The notes beneath the pieces are model-generated. The model ran no database searches and had not been told where the DNA came from. It saw only the letters and a program-made list of their open reading frames with translations. The translations under genes were made by a program, and so were the position numbers. Positions 1 through 7,849 of a stretch of 23,941 nucleotides of DNA are shown one piece after another. This DNA is from Candidatus Thorarchaeota archaeon SMTZ1-83. Its GTDB lineage: Archaea > Asgardarchaeota > Thorarchaeia > Thorarchaeales > Thorarchaeaceae. The DNA lies in NCBI GenBank assembly GCA_001563325.1, contig LRSK01000034.1:1-23941 (forward strand), read 5' to 3'. The stretch's first letter is position 1, and each line of letters starts with the position of its first letter.

Positions 1-170
1 CTCCACTCAATTGCCTTCCTGAAGGTGAAATCGCACTCCTCCGTGTAGATGGGCGGTGTCGCTATGCAAGAGAGAGAATATCCAGGATGACCTGAACCAG
101 TCTGATGAACCATGTGTATGGCCAGCCTTTTGATGACTGTCGCTATCTTTTCTAACTGGGCGACATTCAT
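1..170 (-). CDS. Transketolase N-terminal-like protein, N-terminal fragment (cut by window edge)
   Basis: Reading leftward from an ATG at 170, the frame is open to the window edge (56 codons). Its start (MNVAQLEKIA..., then TGSGHPG) parallels the intact transketolase N-half at 11767-12585 (MNISQLEEKA..., then AGSGHPG), including the TPP-enzyme GSGHPG motif. The fragment can be aligned to that paralogue without gaps up to a shared E-W about 56 residues in. The stretch between SLS and EW is very different, however, so it may be a divergent or decaying copy. The ATG directly abuts the TAG stop of the upstream heptose kinase, exactly as in the second copy, so the two are probably co-transcribed. 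If functional, it would be the TPP-binding half of a split transketolase supplying sedoheptulose-7-phosphate. The gene's fate beyond the window cannot be judged. Confidence 0.6.
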   Translation of the reverse strand, partial: MNVAQLEKIATVIKRLAIHMVHQTGSGHPGYSLSCIATPPIYTEECDFTFRKAIEW

Positions 171-1205
171 CTAACCGTAACTGAGTGTGTGTGCCTGCAA
201 GATCTCGTCCTTCATCTCATCTATTCTGCACAGGAGTTCTTCTCTCGTGAGTGCGGCGGTACCGACTTTGCTCACCACAATGCTTGCAGCACAATTTGCG
301 AGAAGAGCTGCACGGAGTATGGGAGCTCCAGTTGCCAGCGCCATAGAGACGACACTGGTGACAGTGTCGCCAGCGCCGGTCACATCGTAGACCTCTCGTG
401 CCAGGGTCGGTATTTGGGTGACCATACCCTCTTTCTCAAACAGTGACATTCCATCTTTTCCCCGAGTGATTAAGACCGCATCGCAGTCGAGGTGAGTCAG
501 TATCCACTGACCCATGTTAATGACACTCGTCTCGTTCACGTATCTGATTCCAGTACCTTCCGAAGCCTCTTTGAGATTCGGCACAACAACTTTGGCTCCC
601 TTGTAGTCGAGAAAGTGGTCTGTCTTGGGGTCGACGACGACCGGTTTTCCATGGTTTTTTGCCAGAGGGAGGATACCCTCCAGGAGCCTGCTGGTGACGA
701 CGCCTTTGTCGTAGTCAGAAATGACAAAACCGTCGACGCCGCTCGCCCTCTTCAGCACGAAATCAACCACTTTCTCTGTCTGTTGGAGACTGAGCGGTGT
801 CGTCCTTTCTCTGTCTACTCTGACTATTTGGTGACCATCACACATTATTCGAGTCTTGACCGTCGTGGCCCTGTCGGGATCAATAAGGATACAGCTGTCA
901 GAAGCATCCACCTCCGATCTGAGAAGCTCTAACAGTCTCGTACCATCGTCATCTTTTCCGATGATTCCGACAGGTACGACCTTTCCCCCAAGGGCAGTGA
1001 TGTTATTTATTACATTTGCTGCACCTCCGGGTTTGAACGTCTCTCGTAGAACTTCTGCTACAGGGACCGGCGCCTCGGGCGAGATGCGAGCGACTCTTGT
1101 CTCGACAAACTGGTCGAGCATTACGTCTCCAACAATGAGAATACTTACCTGGTCAAATCGAGCCGCTATCTTCTTCAAATCCCCAATATTCATAACGGTT
1201 TTCAC
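171..1205 (-). CDS. rfaE1: D-glycero-beta-D-manno-heptose-7-phosphate kinase (PfkB family), copy 1
   Basis: This is a PfkB-type sugar kinase of about 344 residues, the kinase half of HldE. It phosphorylates D-glycero-D-manno-heptose-7-phosphate at C1 in ADP-heptose synthesis for the LPS core. Visible signatures are the early GDVMLDQF strand, the glycine-rich PGGAANVINNI motif, and the DVTGAGDT motif with the catalytic Asp near residue 280. No C-terminal nucleotidyltransferase domain is present, so it is the stand-alone HldA/RfaE1 form. I place the start at GTG 1205 rather than the upstream ATG at 1220. A TTGACT-16-TATATT promoter ends 6 nt before this GTG, so the upstream ATG would lie inside the -10 region. 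The second copy starts with ATG at the homologous position. Its stop abuts the ATG of the transketolase-like gene at 170. A close paralogue of identical length lies at 12586-13620. Confidence 0.9.
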   Translation of the reverse strand: MKTVMNIGDLKKIAARFDQVSILIVGDVMLDQFVETRVARISPEAPVPVAEVLRETFKPGGAANVINNITALGGKVVPVGIIGKDDDGTRLLELLRSEVDASDSCILIDPDRATTVKTRIMCDGHQIVRVDRERTTPLSLQQTEKVVDFVLKRASGVDGFVISDYDKGVVTSRLLEGILPLAKNHGKPVVVDPKTDHFLDYKGAKVVVPNLKEASEGTGIRYVNETSVINMGQWILTHLDCDAVLITRGKDGMSLFEKEGMVTQIPTLAREVYDVTGAGDTVTSVVSMALATGAPILRAALLANCAASIVVSKVGTAALTREELLCRIDEMKDEILQAHTLSYG

Positions 1206-1211
1206 CCACTC

Positions 1212-1239
1212 AATATACATAATCGAATGGTCGAGTCAA
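1212..1239 (-). promoter_or_regulatory. Leaderless-type sigma70 promoter of heptose kinase copy 1
   Basis: On the minus strand, TTGACT (1239-1234), a 16-nt spacer, and TATATT (1217-1212) are followed by 6 nt and then the GTG start at 1205. Transcription would begin at or next to the start codon. No Shine-Dalgarno could fit in the transcript. Confidence 0.7.
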
Positions 1240-1314
1240 GAGGCTGCGCGAGTGTGACGACTTGGATCAGTGGGATGGGGGAAGACGCACGATGAGGTGA
1301 ATTCTCAAGGATTC

Positions 1315-1343
1315 TTGACAATATGCGTACTTCACGATATGAT
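1315..1343 (+). promoter_or_regulatory. Sigma70-type promoter upstream of the first AlkP-superfamily gene
   Basis: TTGACA (1315-1320), a 17-nt spacer, and TATGAT (1338-1343) form a near-consensus promoter pointing toward the gene at 1549. This would give a 5' leader of roughly 200 nt, unlike the leaderless promoters elsewhere in the window. The leader contains an AGGAGGT (1471-1477) with no usable start codon at normal spacing. I see no convincing gene in 1344-1548. Confidence 0.5.
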
Positions 1344-1548
1344 GAAGAGTAGAAGACCGGAAGTACGTGTATGTCAACCGCTCTATTCTTTTGATGAAGA
1401 GTGCTATCTTTTTCTCCATCTCTCAGTCGTCGAAGGACCCAGAAAGAAGGATAACGATGTGGAGTGCCACAGGAGGTAGCACAGTTCTTCGTTATGATTT
1501 GAACGTAAGCTCATCCGCCTTTCTGTGCAGCATCCTGGTGCCTGGCAG

Positions 1549-3120
1549 ATGAGAGTTCTGGTGATAGGAATAGATGGAGGGACGTGGAGAGTCCTCGATC
1601 CATTCATCGAAGAGGGGGTCACTCCGTGCCTCAAACAGCTTCGAGATGCAGGGCTTCACGGTGAACTCACTTCCACCATACCTCCTCTCACCGCTCCCGC
1701 ATGGTCTACGTTCCAGACCGGCGTGAATCCCGGGAAGCACGGCGTCTACGACTTCGTTGAGCTCGATTTCGAGAACAGGAGTACGAAGATAGTGAACTCC
1801 CGGTCTTTGAAATTGAAGACTCTCTGGGAAATTGCTTCGGAGGCCGGGAAGTCCGTCGTGACCATAAACGTGCCAATGACATATCCTCCCAGGCAGCTGA
1901 ATGGCGCAGTCGTTGGAGGAATGCTGTCTCCTTCGGTGACTCCAGATTTCGTCTCTCCGGCAGAGATTTTCGAGAAGGTGATCGAAAAGGTTGAAGGCTA
2001 CAGAATACTGGTGCCGAGATGGTCTGTGAAGAGTCTGGAGTTACCTGCCTTCATTGCCGAAGAGATAGCCGTTGAAGAGAAACGGTTCGACGTAGCAGAT
2101 CTTCTTGCGGATATATACAGACCGGACCTGATGATGGTTCACGTGCAGTCATCCGATGTCATTCAGCATGCGCTATGGCACTACTTGGATTCCTCGTGGC
2201 CAGAGTATTCGGAAGAAGCGCACAGAACTGTGAGTGAGTTTTACAGAGCGGTGGATGCGCGAATCGCCAGGTTCCTCGACAAGGTGTCTCCGGACTATGT
2301 CTTCCTGGTATCCGACCATGGCTTCAGGTCAGCCGGCCGACAGGTGAGGCTCAATCTCTTCCTGAAGAAGAAAGGCCTTCTCAAACTGACCAAGCCAGTC
2401 ATCTCGGACTTAGCAGAGGAGTTCCTGAGAATGGTCGACAGGAAGAACTGGATGAAACGAGTTGCAGCAAGGCTTTCTGGACACGGCGCAACTCGGACCC
2501 TTAAGAGGAGGAAATCGGACATATTCAGCACCGTCGATTGGGCCCGAACGAGGTGTTTCGTCACCGCCAGTATCAACTACGGAACGATTTTCTTCAACAG
2601 AATGTTTGAGCCCTCCGAGACCGAAAAGATGGTCAGAGAGATTCCGGATGAACTGACCGACCCGAGGAACGGGAAGAGAGTCTATGTGAGAGCCCTTGGC
2701 AGGGATGAACTCTACGGCCCCAACCCTGAGGGAGCTCCCCCGGACATTGTGCTCGAACCGTCTGAGGGATACACGACTGCCCAGGATCTCTCCGGTATCC
2801 GGATGTTTAGCGACTTCAGACCAGGTACGGAGAATACGGGTGTTCACGCAATGGATGGTATCTTGGTTGCAGTAGGAAAAAGGTATGTGCCCGGTACACG
2901 GATCAAGGCCCATCTCATGGACATGGCTCCCACGATTCTCTCCCTCCTCGACATAAGTCCCCCAGCCCAGATGGACGGACATCCTATAGGAGCGACCCTT
3001 GCTGATTCGAGAGTCAAACCCCAGGCGGGTGAGAGTTCCTGTCAACCATCTCCGCCTGTCTATTCAGAAGAAGAGCAGAAGGAGGTGGAGAGAAGGCTGA
3101 GAGACTTGGGATACCTGTGA
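1549..3120 (+). CDS. Alkaline-phosphatase-superfamily phosphohydrolase / phosphodiesterase (COG3379-like), copy 1
   Basis: This is a 523-residue predicted phosphohydrolase or phosphodiesterase of the AlkP / type I phosphodiesterase superfamily. Family landmarks are the first metal Asp in GIDGG (D9), a predicted nucleophile Thr48 in PPLTAPAWSTF, the NPGKHGVYDF segment, the SDHGF metal pair (D256, H257), and a late metal His in GVHAMDG (H433). There is no signal peptide, so it is probably cytoplasmic or membrane-associated by other means. The protein ends in a charged helix finishing RLRDLGYL, a tail shared with neighbouring proteins. The start is set at ATG 1549 because the family begins almost immediately with RVLVIGIDGG. 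An in-frame GTG at 1525 adds eight unlikely residues. Neither start has a good ribosome binding site. The substrate is unknown, but a polysaccharide or lipid-linked glycan role is suggested by the adjacent flippase and YfhO genes. Confidence 0.85.
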   Translation: MRVLVIGIDGGTWRVLDPFIEEGVTPCLKQLRDAGLHGELTSTIPPLTAPAWSTFQTGVNPGKHGVYDFVELDFENRSTKIVNSRSLKLKTLWEIASEAGKSVVTINVPMTYPPRQLNGAVVGGMLSPSVTPDFVSPAEIFEKVIEKVEGYRILVPRWSVKSLELPAFIAEEIAVEEKRFDVADLLADIYRPDLMMVHVQSSDVIQHALWHYLDSSWPEYSEEAHRTVSEFYRAVDARIARFLDKVSPDYVFLVSDHGFRSAGRQVRLNLFLKKKGLLKLTKPVISDLAEEFLRMVDRKNWMKRVAARLSGHGATRTLKRRKSDIFSTVDWARTRCFVTASINYGTIFFNRMFEPSETEKMVREIPDELTDPRNGKRVYVRALGRDELYGPNPEGAPPDIVLEPSEGYTTAQDLSGIRMFSDFRPGTENTGVHAMDGILVAVGKRYVPGTRIKAHLMDMAPTILSLLDISPPAQMDGHPIGATLADSRVKPQAGESSCQPSPPVYSEEEQKEVERRLRDLGYL

Positions 3121-3126
3121 ACGAGT

Positions 3127-3423
3127 ATGTCTCCGTCTATCTCATTTTCGGTGCAGAGCAGACCCACCTGGTCAACCCTCGTAGCCAGATCCGGCGCGCG
3201 CCTCGAGCATGAAGTGAGACGAATGTTGAGGCAGATCGACGCGCAGGCAGATGAAGAACCAAGGATGCACACTCCAAGTGCGGCCACACTCTACCGTGAG
3301 GGCTTCACCGAGACCGACTACTCTCCCCGACGTGGTCTCGTATCGTTCGTGCGAAAAGAGACGGGAACAGTGATTGCTGCGTTGTTCAAGCCAATGATGC
3401 CATTTTCGCTCTCAGCACGATGA
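3127..3423 (+). CDS. Doubtful small ORF (98 aa) downstream of the AlkP-like gene
   Basis: An open frame begins 6 nt after the phosphohydrolase stop and runs into the 3' end of the oppositely oriented flippase gene, a 38-nt convergent overlap. The middle is charged and helix-like (LEHEVRRMLRQIDAQADEE). I recognise no family, and no Shine-Dalgarno precedes the ATG. It could be a short co-transcribed gene, a remnant, or chance. It is the only candidate content of the 265-nt gap 3121-3385. Confidence 0.2.
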   Translation: MSPSISFSVQSRPTWSTLVARSGARLEHEVRRMLRQIDAQADEEPRMHTPSAATLYREGFTETDYSPRRGLVSFVRKETGTVIAALFKPMMPFSLSAR

Positions 3424-4660
3424 GCATACCGAGTAAGGCCGTGAAATTCGCAAGACAGAGCCCTATTTCCACGCGCAAGAGTGTTTCTATGTCAGTGAAC
3501 CAAACGAACAGAATCAAGAGGGAGACTCCAATCGCCCAGGAGGTCAACGCCTCTTTTGGAAAACCCTTCGCCAGCAGTATAGTACTCGCCAATTGAGCCA
3601 AGAAGTAGAATCCTCCCATGGCAGCAATGAGAACGAAATCCAATCTTCTCAGAATAAACGCCTTGCCATACAAAAGGCGCAAAATCTGAGGACCTATGAG
3701 CCAGAGGATCAGTATCATAGCGGTGCACACTAGGGTCATGAAGAGCATGCTGTTCTTCACGTACCTCTTCTGTCGGGTCACATCCTCCATAGCCTCTACT
3801 CTGCTCAGGTTGGGGAACAGAGCTCCTGATAGGGCACGAACCAAGAGCTGTACCGCGCTGACGATCGCAAAGGTCGCAGCGAAAAGCCCCACCAATTGAT
3901 CTACATCGGACTGCCCGAATGTCTTGATCAAGAATGGACCAACTCTGAACAGGAACAGACTGAGGAAATTAGCCAGGGCTACGGGTGCGACAAAATGGAG
4001 GAATTCGCTGAGGCTCGGACCACTCTTCTCTTGGCCATCGCCCACAAGCCTTCCTCTCGATCGGTAGCAGATGGCCAGCGTCACCAGCAGGGTGATGGCT
4101 GATGCACCAAGTATGCTACTGCACGCTCCACCCAGCCCCTGTCCCAGCAGGAGAACGAGTACCAAAAGAAGCAGGAGCATCGAGGCAAACTCGATTCCTA
4201 TTGTGATCGCGTTGAACTTGAACTCCCTTAACCCTTGGAGGACGCCCCGGGCCAACGTCACGAATGAACGGACGAAGACAGAGAAGACGAAGATGAGGAA
4301 CAGAAAGAGACTGTGATTCAAGTATCGGTCTTGAACGAAATCCTTAAGAATGAAGGCAGCGATGAGAAAAAGAAGGAGAAATCCCCCCAGGAGCACGAGA
4401 CTGTTTCTCATAGTTGCACGGAGCTGCGCTCTCTCTTGTTTTGCCTCGAATGCGGATATGAATCTCGCTACTCCAAGTCTTATGCCGCCGGCAATCAAAG
4501 GGACGATGACAGTTGTCATCGAATAGAGTACGTTCAGAACGCCGTAGCCTGAAGGGCCAAGCGTTCTGGCTGCTATGACGTTGAACAGGAATAGGAACGC
4601 TCCTCCGGCACAAAACCCCAAGAGCGAGAAAAAGGTTCCTTTCCTTACTCCTTGTGGCAC
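3386..4660 (-). CDS. Polysaccharide flippase-like membrane protein (Wzx/MATE/MOP superfamily)
   Basis: This is a 424-residue integral membrane protein of the MOP exporter (polysaccharide synthase / Wzx) type, expected to flip lipid-linked oligosaccharide across the inner membrane. It opens with a basic patch and a glycine-rich first membrane segment, followed by the typical NVIAARTLGPSGYGVLNVLYS segment. That Arg-x-Leu-Gly-x-x-x-Tyr-Gly pattern is the hallmark of Wzx-like transporters. About twelve hydrophobic segments follow to the C-terminus, which fits the family length. The GTG start at 4660 is supported by a promoter whose -10 ends 6 nt upstream. The gene is divergent from the yfhO-like gene (150 nt between starts) and convergent with the AlkP gene, so it is probably monocistronic. 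No dedicated glycosyltransferases are seen nearby, so the substrate is unknown. Confidence 0.85.
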   Translation of the reverse strand: MPQGVRKGTFFSLLGFCAGGAFLFLFNVIAARTLGPSGYGVLNVLYSMTTVIVPLIAGGIRLGVARFISAFEAKQERAQLRATMRNSLVLLGGFLLLFLIAAFILKDFVQDRYLNHSLFLFLIFVFSVFVRSFVTLARGVLQGLREFKFNAITIGIEFASMLLLLLVLVLLLGQGLGGACSSILGASAITLLVTLAICYRSRGRLVGDGQEKSGPSLSEFLHFVAPVALANFLSLFLFRVGPFLIKTFGQSDVDQLVGLFAATFAIVSAVQLLVRALSGALFPNLSRVEAMEDVTRQKRYVKNSMLFMTLVCTAMILILWLIGPQILRLLYGKAFILRRLDFVLIAAMGGFYFLAQLASTILLAKGFPKEALTSWAIGVSLLILFVWFTDIETLLRVEIGLCLANFTALLGMLIVLRAKMASLA

Positions 4661-4666
4661 GGCTGT

Positions 4667-4695
4667 ATTATGTGTAAGAAGAGCTCATTTGTAAA
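4667..4695 (-). promoter_or_regulatory. Leaderless-type promoter of the flippase gene
   Basis: On the minus strand, TTTACA (4695-4690), a 17-nt spacer, and CATAAT (4672-4667) are followed by 6 nt and the GTG start at 4660. There is no Shine-Dalgarno. Confidence 0.6.
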
Positions 4696-4773
4696 TAGGT
4701 TTTTCGGCATCTTTCTGGGTGACGGGATTCGCTCCCTTCGCATACTCTGTTTTTCAAAGAGACCCCGTCCGTC

Positions 4774-4801
4774 TTGACTTTTTACTCATAAGCGCTATAA
4801 T
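4774..4801 (+). promoter_or_regulatory. Leaderless-type promoter of the yfhO-like gene
   Basis: TTGACT (4774-4779), a 16-nt spacer, and a perfect TATAAT (4796-4801) lie 8 nt before the GTG start at 4810. A transcript starting at the usual distance would begin within about a base of the start codon. It is back to back with the flippase promoter. Confidence 0.75.
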
Positions 4802-4809
4802 GCTCTCGC

Positions 4810-7284
4810 GTGTCTAAGAGAAAGACCAAACCTGTAAAACACCACAGGACAGTCTCCGACGTCTGGCTCAACAGGGCGTTTGTGGCCATCCTGCTTGTGC
4901 TCGCGTTAGTCTATTTTGCTCCTCTTCTGTCCGGCAGAAAGATGATGTACGGATCTGATTGGCTTCTGTCGGGATATGCATCAAGAAGATGGCTGGCGGA
5001 CTCAATCAGGCTGTACGGAGAAGGCCCGCTATGGAACCCGAATTTCTTTTCTGGCCTTCCTGCGAGAAATCCATACACTCTTCTTACCCTTCTCTATCTC
5101 ATTCTCCCCGTGCACATGGGGTGGAGCTATCTTTTTGTGCTGGCGATGTTCTTGGCTGGGTTAGGCACATATCTTTACCTGAAAGAGCTGAAGCTTTCCC
5201 TGTCGGTTTCGCTGCTCGGTGGCATAGCTTATATGGGCTGCGGATCTCTCCTTTCAATGACGCAGCCTGGTCACGACGGTAAGATTCTGGCAGCTTCCCT
5301 TTTTCCTTTTGTGCTTCTGTTCCTGCATAAGGCAGTCACCAGAGGAAAGCTAATATACTTCTTGTTTGCTGGGGGAATGGGTGGAATCTGCGCCGTCCAC
5401 GCACATTTTCAACTCACATACTATGCTGCAGTAGTCTGCATGGCCTATCTACTGTGCCATCTCATCTGGCAGCGCACACGGGGTACATTGGCAGGAAGTC
5501 TCAGGCTTGTAGGATACTCGATCTTGGGACTTGTGTGTGCAGGAGGATTGGCGCTCATAAAGTTTCTGCCAATATTCGGAAGCCTGGGCTGGGGTTCAAG
5601 AGGTGGCATCGAGAGAGGATACGAGTTCGCGACCTCTTGGTCGCTTCCACCAATGGAGCTTCTGGATCTCCTCACTCCCCATTTTTCCGGCCTCCTGTCC
5701 AATTACTGGGGCGAAAACTACTTCAAGCTTGACACTCAGTACCTTGGCATCCTCCCATTGCTGCTTGCTCTTGTAGGAGTCGTCTTCAAGTACAGAGAAA
5801 GACCGGTGAAGTTCTTTCTCGGGCTCGGCCTCGTTGCGACACTCTTTTCGTTAGGGAAGTACACCCCATTCTACAGGATTCCATATTACCTTCTTCCCCA
5901 TGTAAGCAAGTTCAGAGGTCCTTCGATGGCTTTTTACCTTACTGCCTTCAGTGTTGTGGTTCTGGCCGCGTTTGGATTGCAGGCTCTCTTGGAAAACCTG
6001 AGATCTCGAAAGAAGCTGACAGTATCTCTCTTGGTAGTGTTCACTGGTGTTCTTCTCTTCACGCTGATCTGTACAGGCGCAAGAAATTCAGTTCTTGGAG
6101 CACTCAGTTCTCATTTGGAACCTACCTTGAGGAGAGACTATGGTCCCCAGCTCACTCAGCAAAAGATACACAACCTCTATCAGAATTATCCAGATTTCCT
6201 GAAGGGTCTGGGCAGATCACTTCTCCTCATAGGGATAGGTTCTGTTCTCATTTTCCTGTTGACTATGAAGAAGTGGAAACTCGGTTCTCTCGTTATGTTC
6301 TGTTTCGCAGCACTTCTCATATTCGATCAGTGGAGCATTCAGAGAAAATTCCTGAGGGCTGATGCGCATCCAGATACGTACTTTGCCGCAGACAATGTAG
6401 TTGAGTTCCTGAAAGAGACCGATAAAGGTCTCTTTCGAGTGTTTCCGCTCATCTACGAACACGCGAAGGATGGATATCTTGTGCTCCACGGACTGCAGAG
6501 TGTGGGAGGCTATGTCTCCAATCCCTATCACAGATATCAGGAACTCATCGGGGCAGGAAAGAGCGTCATGTTCACTCCAGCAAATCTGGTGAAATACAGA
6601 AATTTCATTCACATTCTAAACGTGAAATACCTTATCAGCGTATGGGTTCCAGAGAATCTCTCAGAACAGGATGAGAAAACCAGGCAGATGGTGCAGGACT
6701 TCAAGCTCAACTTTGCCCAGCAGTGGGGTATCAGTTGGGAAGATGCTCACGAAGGACTTGATCTTGTGTTCACAACTGGACGTGGCTACGCCGTGTACCG
6801 CAATAATTCTGTGCTGCCTCGAGCATGGCTCGTCCCCCAATACCGGGTATTGGATAAAGACAAGATATTGGACCATATGAAGGACCCCACATTCAATCCG
6901 CGTGCGACGGTAATTCTGGAAGAAGAGCCGGGGATTCCTCTTCAACAGACAACCCAGCTTGTTGGCGACGTGGAGATAACCGGCTATGGACCGAACAGAA
7001 TTGTGTGTCAGGTAGCACTTGAATCGCCGGGTCTCCTTGTATTGTCAGAAAACTGGCATCCAGATTGGAAAGCATACGCAGATGGCGAGGAAACCAGGGT
7101 ATTGAGGGCCGATTACATTCTACGGGCAGTTTCACTCGACAAGGGCCGGCACGAAGTGACGTTTGTCTTGAAATCGGGGTACTCCAGACTGGGCATATGG
7201 ACAGGTCTCCTGTTTTCACTCTTCTTCGCAGGGGTTATTGTCTATTGGGTGCTCCGTAGGGAGAGATGGAAGGGGAAGAGATGA
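4810..7284 (+). CDS. YfhO-family multi-spanning membrane protein (GT-C-like)
   Basis: This 824-residue membrane protein matches the YfhO / GT-C-like architecture. A basic cytoplasmic N-terminus precedes the first membrane helix and a periplasmic loop with YGSDWLLSGY. Many transmembrane helices follow to about residue 520. A large soluble region of roughly 270 residues comes next, and a last membrane helix ends in RRERWKGKR. The soluble part contains the family-typical segment SENWHPDWKAYADGEE followed by a beta-rich stretch. YfhO proteins are implicated in lipid-linked sugar transfer to cell-surface polymers such as teichoic acids, but biochemical proof is limited. The neighbouring flippase and phosphohydrolases suggest an envelope glycan role here. 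The GTG start follows a strong promoter with an 8-nt gap and no ribosome binding site. A small ORF overlaps its stop by 4 nt. Confidence 0.88.
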   Translation: MSKRKTKPVKHHRTVSDVWLNRAFVAILLVLALVYFAPLLSGRKMMYGSDWLLSGYASRRWLADSIRLYGEGPLWNPNFFSGLPARNPYTLLTLLYLILPVHMGWSYLFVLAMFLAGLGTYLYLKELKLSLSVSLLGGIAYMGCGSLLSMTQPGHDGKILAASLFPFVLLFLHKAVTRGKLIYFLFAGGMGGICAVHAHFQLTYYAAVVCMAYLLCHLIWQRTRGTLAGSLRLVGYSILGLVCAGGLALIKFLPIFGSLGWGSRGGIERGYEFATSWSLPPMELLDLLTPHFSGLLSNYWGENYFKLDTQYLGILPLLLALVGVVFKYRERPVKFFLGLGLVATLFSLGKYTPFYRIPYYLLPHVSKFRGPSMAFYLTAFSVVVLAAFGLQALLENLRSRKKLTVSLLVVFTGVLLFTLICTGARNSVLGALSSHLEPTLRRDYGPQLTQQKIHNLYQNYPDFLKGLGRSLLLIGIGSVLIFLLTMKKWKLGSLVMFCFAALLIFDQWSIQRKFLRADAHPDTYFAADNVVEFLKETDKGLFRVFPLIYEHAKDGYLVLHGLQSVGGYVSNPYHRYQELIGAGKSVMFTPANLVKYRNFIHILNVKYLISVWVPENLSEQDEKTRQMVQDFKLNFAQQWGISWEDAHEGLDLVFTTGRGYAVYRNNSVLPRAWLVPQYRVLDKDKILDHMKDPTFNPRATVILEEEPGIPLQQTTQLVGDVEITGYGPNRIVCQVALESPGLLVLSENWHPDWKAYADGEETRVLRADYILRAVSLDKGRHEVTFVLKSGYSRLGIWTGLLFSLFFAGVIVYWVLRRERWKGKR

Positions 7285-7409
7285 GTGACGGAGACCCTGC
7301 AGCATACCTTGAAACCCTGGAACGGGATCCGTCAACTCTTGGAAAAGGAGTGCAAGAAGTCTTTGTGAAGTGCGGGAAACCTATTGAAAGCAGTCTGAGA
7401 GAAATGTGA
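7281..7409 (+). CDS. Small ORF (42 aa) translationally coupled to the yfhO-like gene; possible remnant
   Basis: An ATG overlaps the stop of the membrane-protein gene (ATGA) and is preceded by a purine-rich GGAAGGGGAAGAG that could serve as a ribosome binding site. The 42-residue product is mildly acidic, contains one Cys and matches no family I recognise. After its TGA, the same frame stays open for 24 more codons (to 7482-7484), encoding a strongly basic stretch. The ORF may therefore be the front of a gene broken by a nonsense mutation. From 7410 to the promoter at 7508 I see nothing else. Confidence 0.35.
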   Translation: MSDGDPAAYLETLERDPSTLGKGVQEVFVKCGKPIESSLREM

Positions 7410-7507
7410 CAACGGGAGAAGTGGGCGCGGAAGCGAAATAGAAAAACGAATCCTACGATCTTGAAGCTAAAAAGGCTCACGTGATTGAGGATGTGACGGG
7501 AATACCC

Positions 7508-7536
7508 TTGACAAATCACGCCGTCTCGCATATTCT
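7508..7536 (+). promoter_or_regulatory. Sigma70-type promoter of the RHH regulator / TauE operon
   Basis: TTGACA (7508-7513), a 17-nt spacer, and TATTCT (7531-7536) lie 29 nt before the ATG at 7566. Here a real leader exists, with GGAG at 7559-7562 (short 3-nt spacing). Just past the -10, ACTC-6-GAGT (7539-7552) forms a small inverted repeat where an autoregulating ribbon-helix-helix protein could bind. That operator assignment is a guess from position. Confidence 0.65.
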
Positions 7537-7565
7537 ACACTCATATTAGAGTCAAATCGGAGCCA

Positions 7566-7781
7566 ATGAAAGAGCGCGTAACGATAAAGATACCTCGTAG
7601 GCTGTACGACCAGCTCAAGGATATGACCGCGGACACAGGATTCTCGAGCGTTACGGATTTCATTGTCTATGTGATGCGGGATGTCGTTGCAGGCGGCAAG
7701 CTCAGAGGCAAGGACGAGTTCACAGAAGAAGAGGTAAGACTGATAAGGCAGAGGCTCAGGAGACTGGGGTATCTGAAATGA
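7566..7781 (+). CDS. Ribbon-helix-helix (CopG/Arc-type) DNA-binding protein with LGYL tail
   Basis: A 71-residue protein with a ribbon-helix-helix domain. The beta strand is RVTIKIP (residues 4-10), helix A is RLYDQLKDMTADTG, the turn is SSVTD, and helix B is FIVYVMRDVV to about residue 41. RHH proteins dimerise and insert the paired strands into the DNA major groove, usually as repressors. After a short linker, the C-terminus carries an acidic-then-basic helix FTEEEVRLIRQRLRRLGYL (52-70). This tail is nearly the same as that of the AlkP-like protein at 1549-3120. The gene is first in a likely operon with the TauE-type permease and the cysC remnant, so it probably regulates that operon. It could alternatively be an antitoxin, but no toxin gene is visible. 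The stop overlaps the next small ORF as ATGA. Confidence 0.85.
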   Translation: MKERVTIKIPRRLYDQLKDMTADTGFSSVTDFIVYVMRDVVAGGKLRGKDEFTEEEVRLIRQRLRRLGYLK

Positions 7782-7849
7782 CCGAAAGAGACGTCGCGGA
7801 CGTGTCAGAGCTCGGAGCAAAAGAGAAACAGGAGAAAGGGTGGAAATAA
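7778..7849 (+). CDS. Tiny bridging ORF (23 aa) between the RHH and TauE genes
   Basis: An ATG overlaps the RHH stop (ATGA) and the ORF ends 10 nt inside the permease gene. It contains that gene's Shine-Dalgarno (AGGAG, 7830-7834). The product is charged and unremarkable. It may act only to couple translation of the permease to the regulator, or be a relic of a lost gene. Confidence 0.2.
   Translation: MTERDVADVSELGAKEKQEKGWK

Noticed and set aside
1270..1479. 69-codon plus-strand frame between the heptose kinase and the AlkP gene
   Set aside because: The promoter at 1315-1343 lies inside it, no ribosome binding site or family similarity is seen, and composition looks non-coding.
2410..3045. 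211-codon minus-strand frame inside the first AlkP gene
   Set aside because: Antisense to a well-supported enzyme with conserved motifs on both sides; no domain or regulatory signals of its own.
3309..3340. CGAGACC...GGTCTCG stem with 18-nt loop between convergent AlkP and flippase genes
   Set aside because: Only 7 bp with a long loop and no T-run on either strand; within chance expectation.
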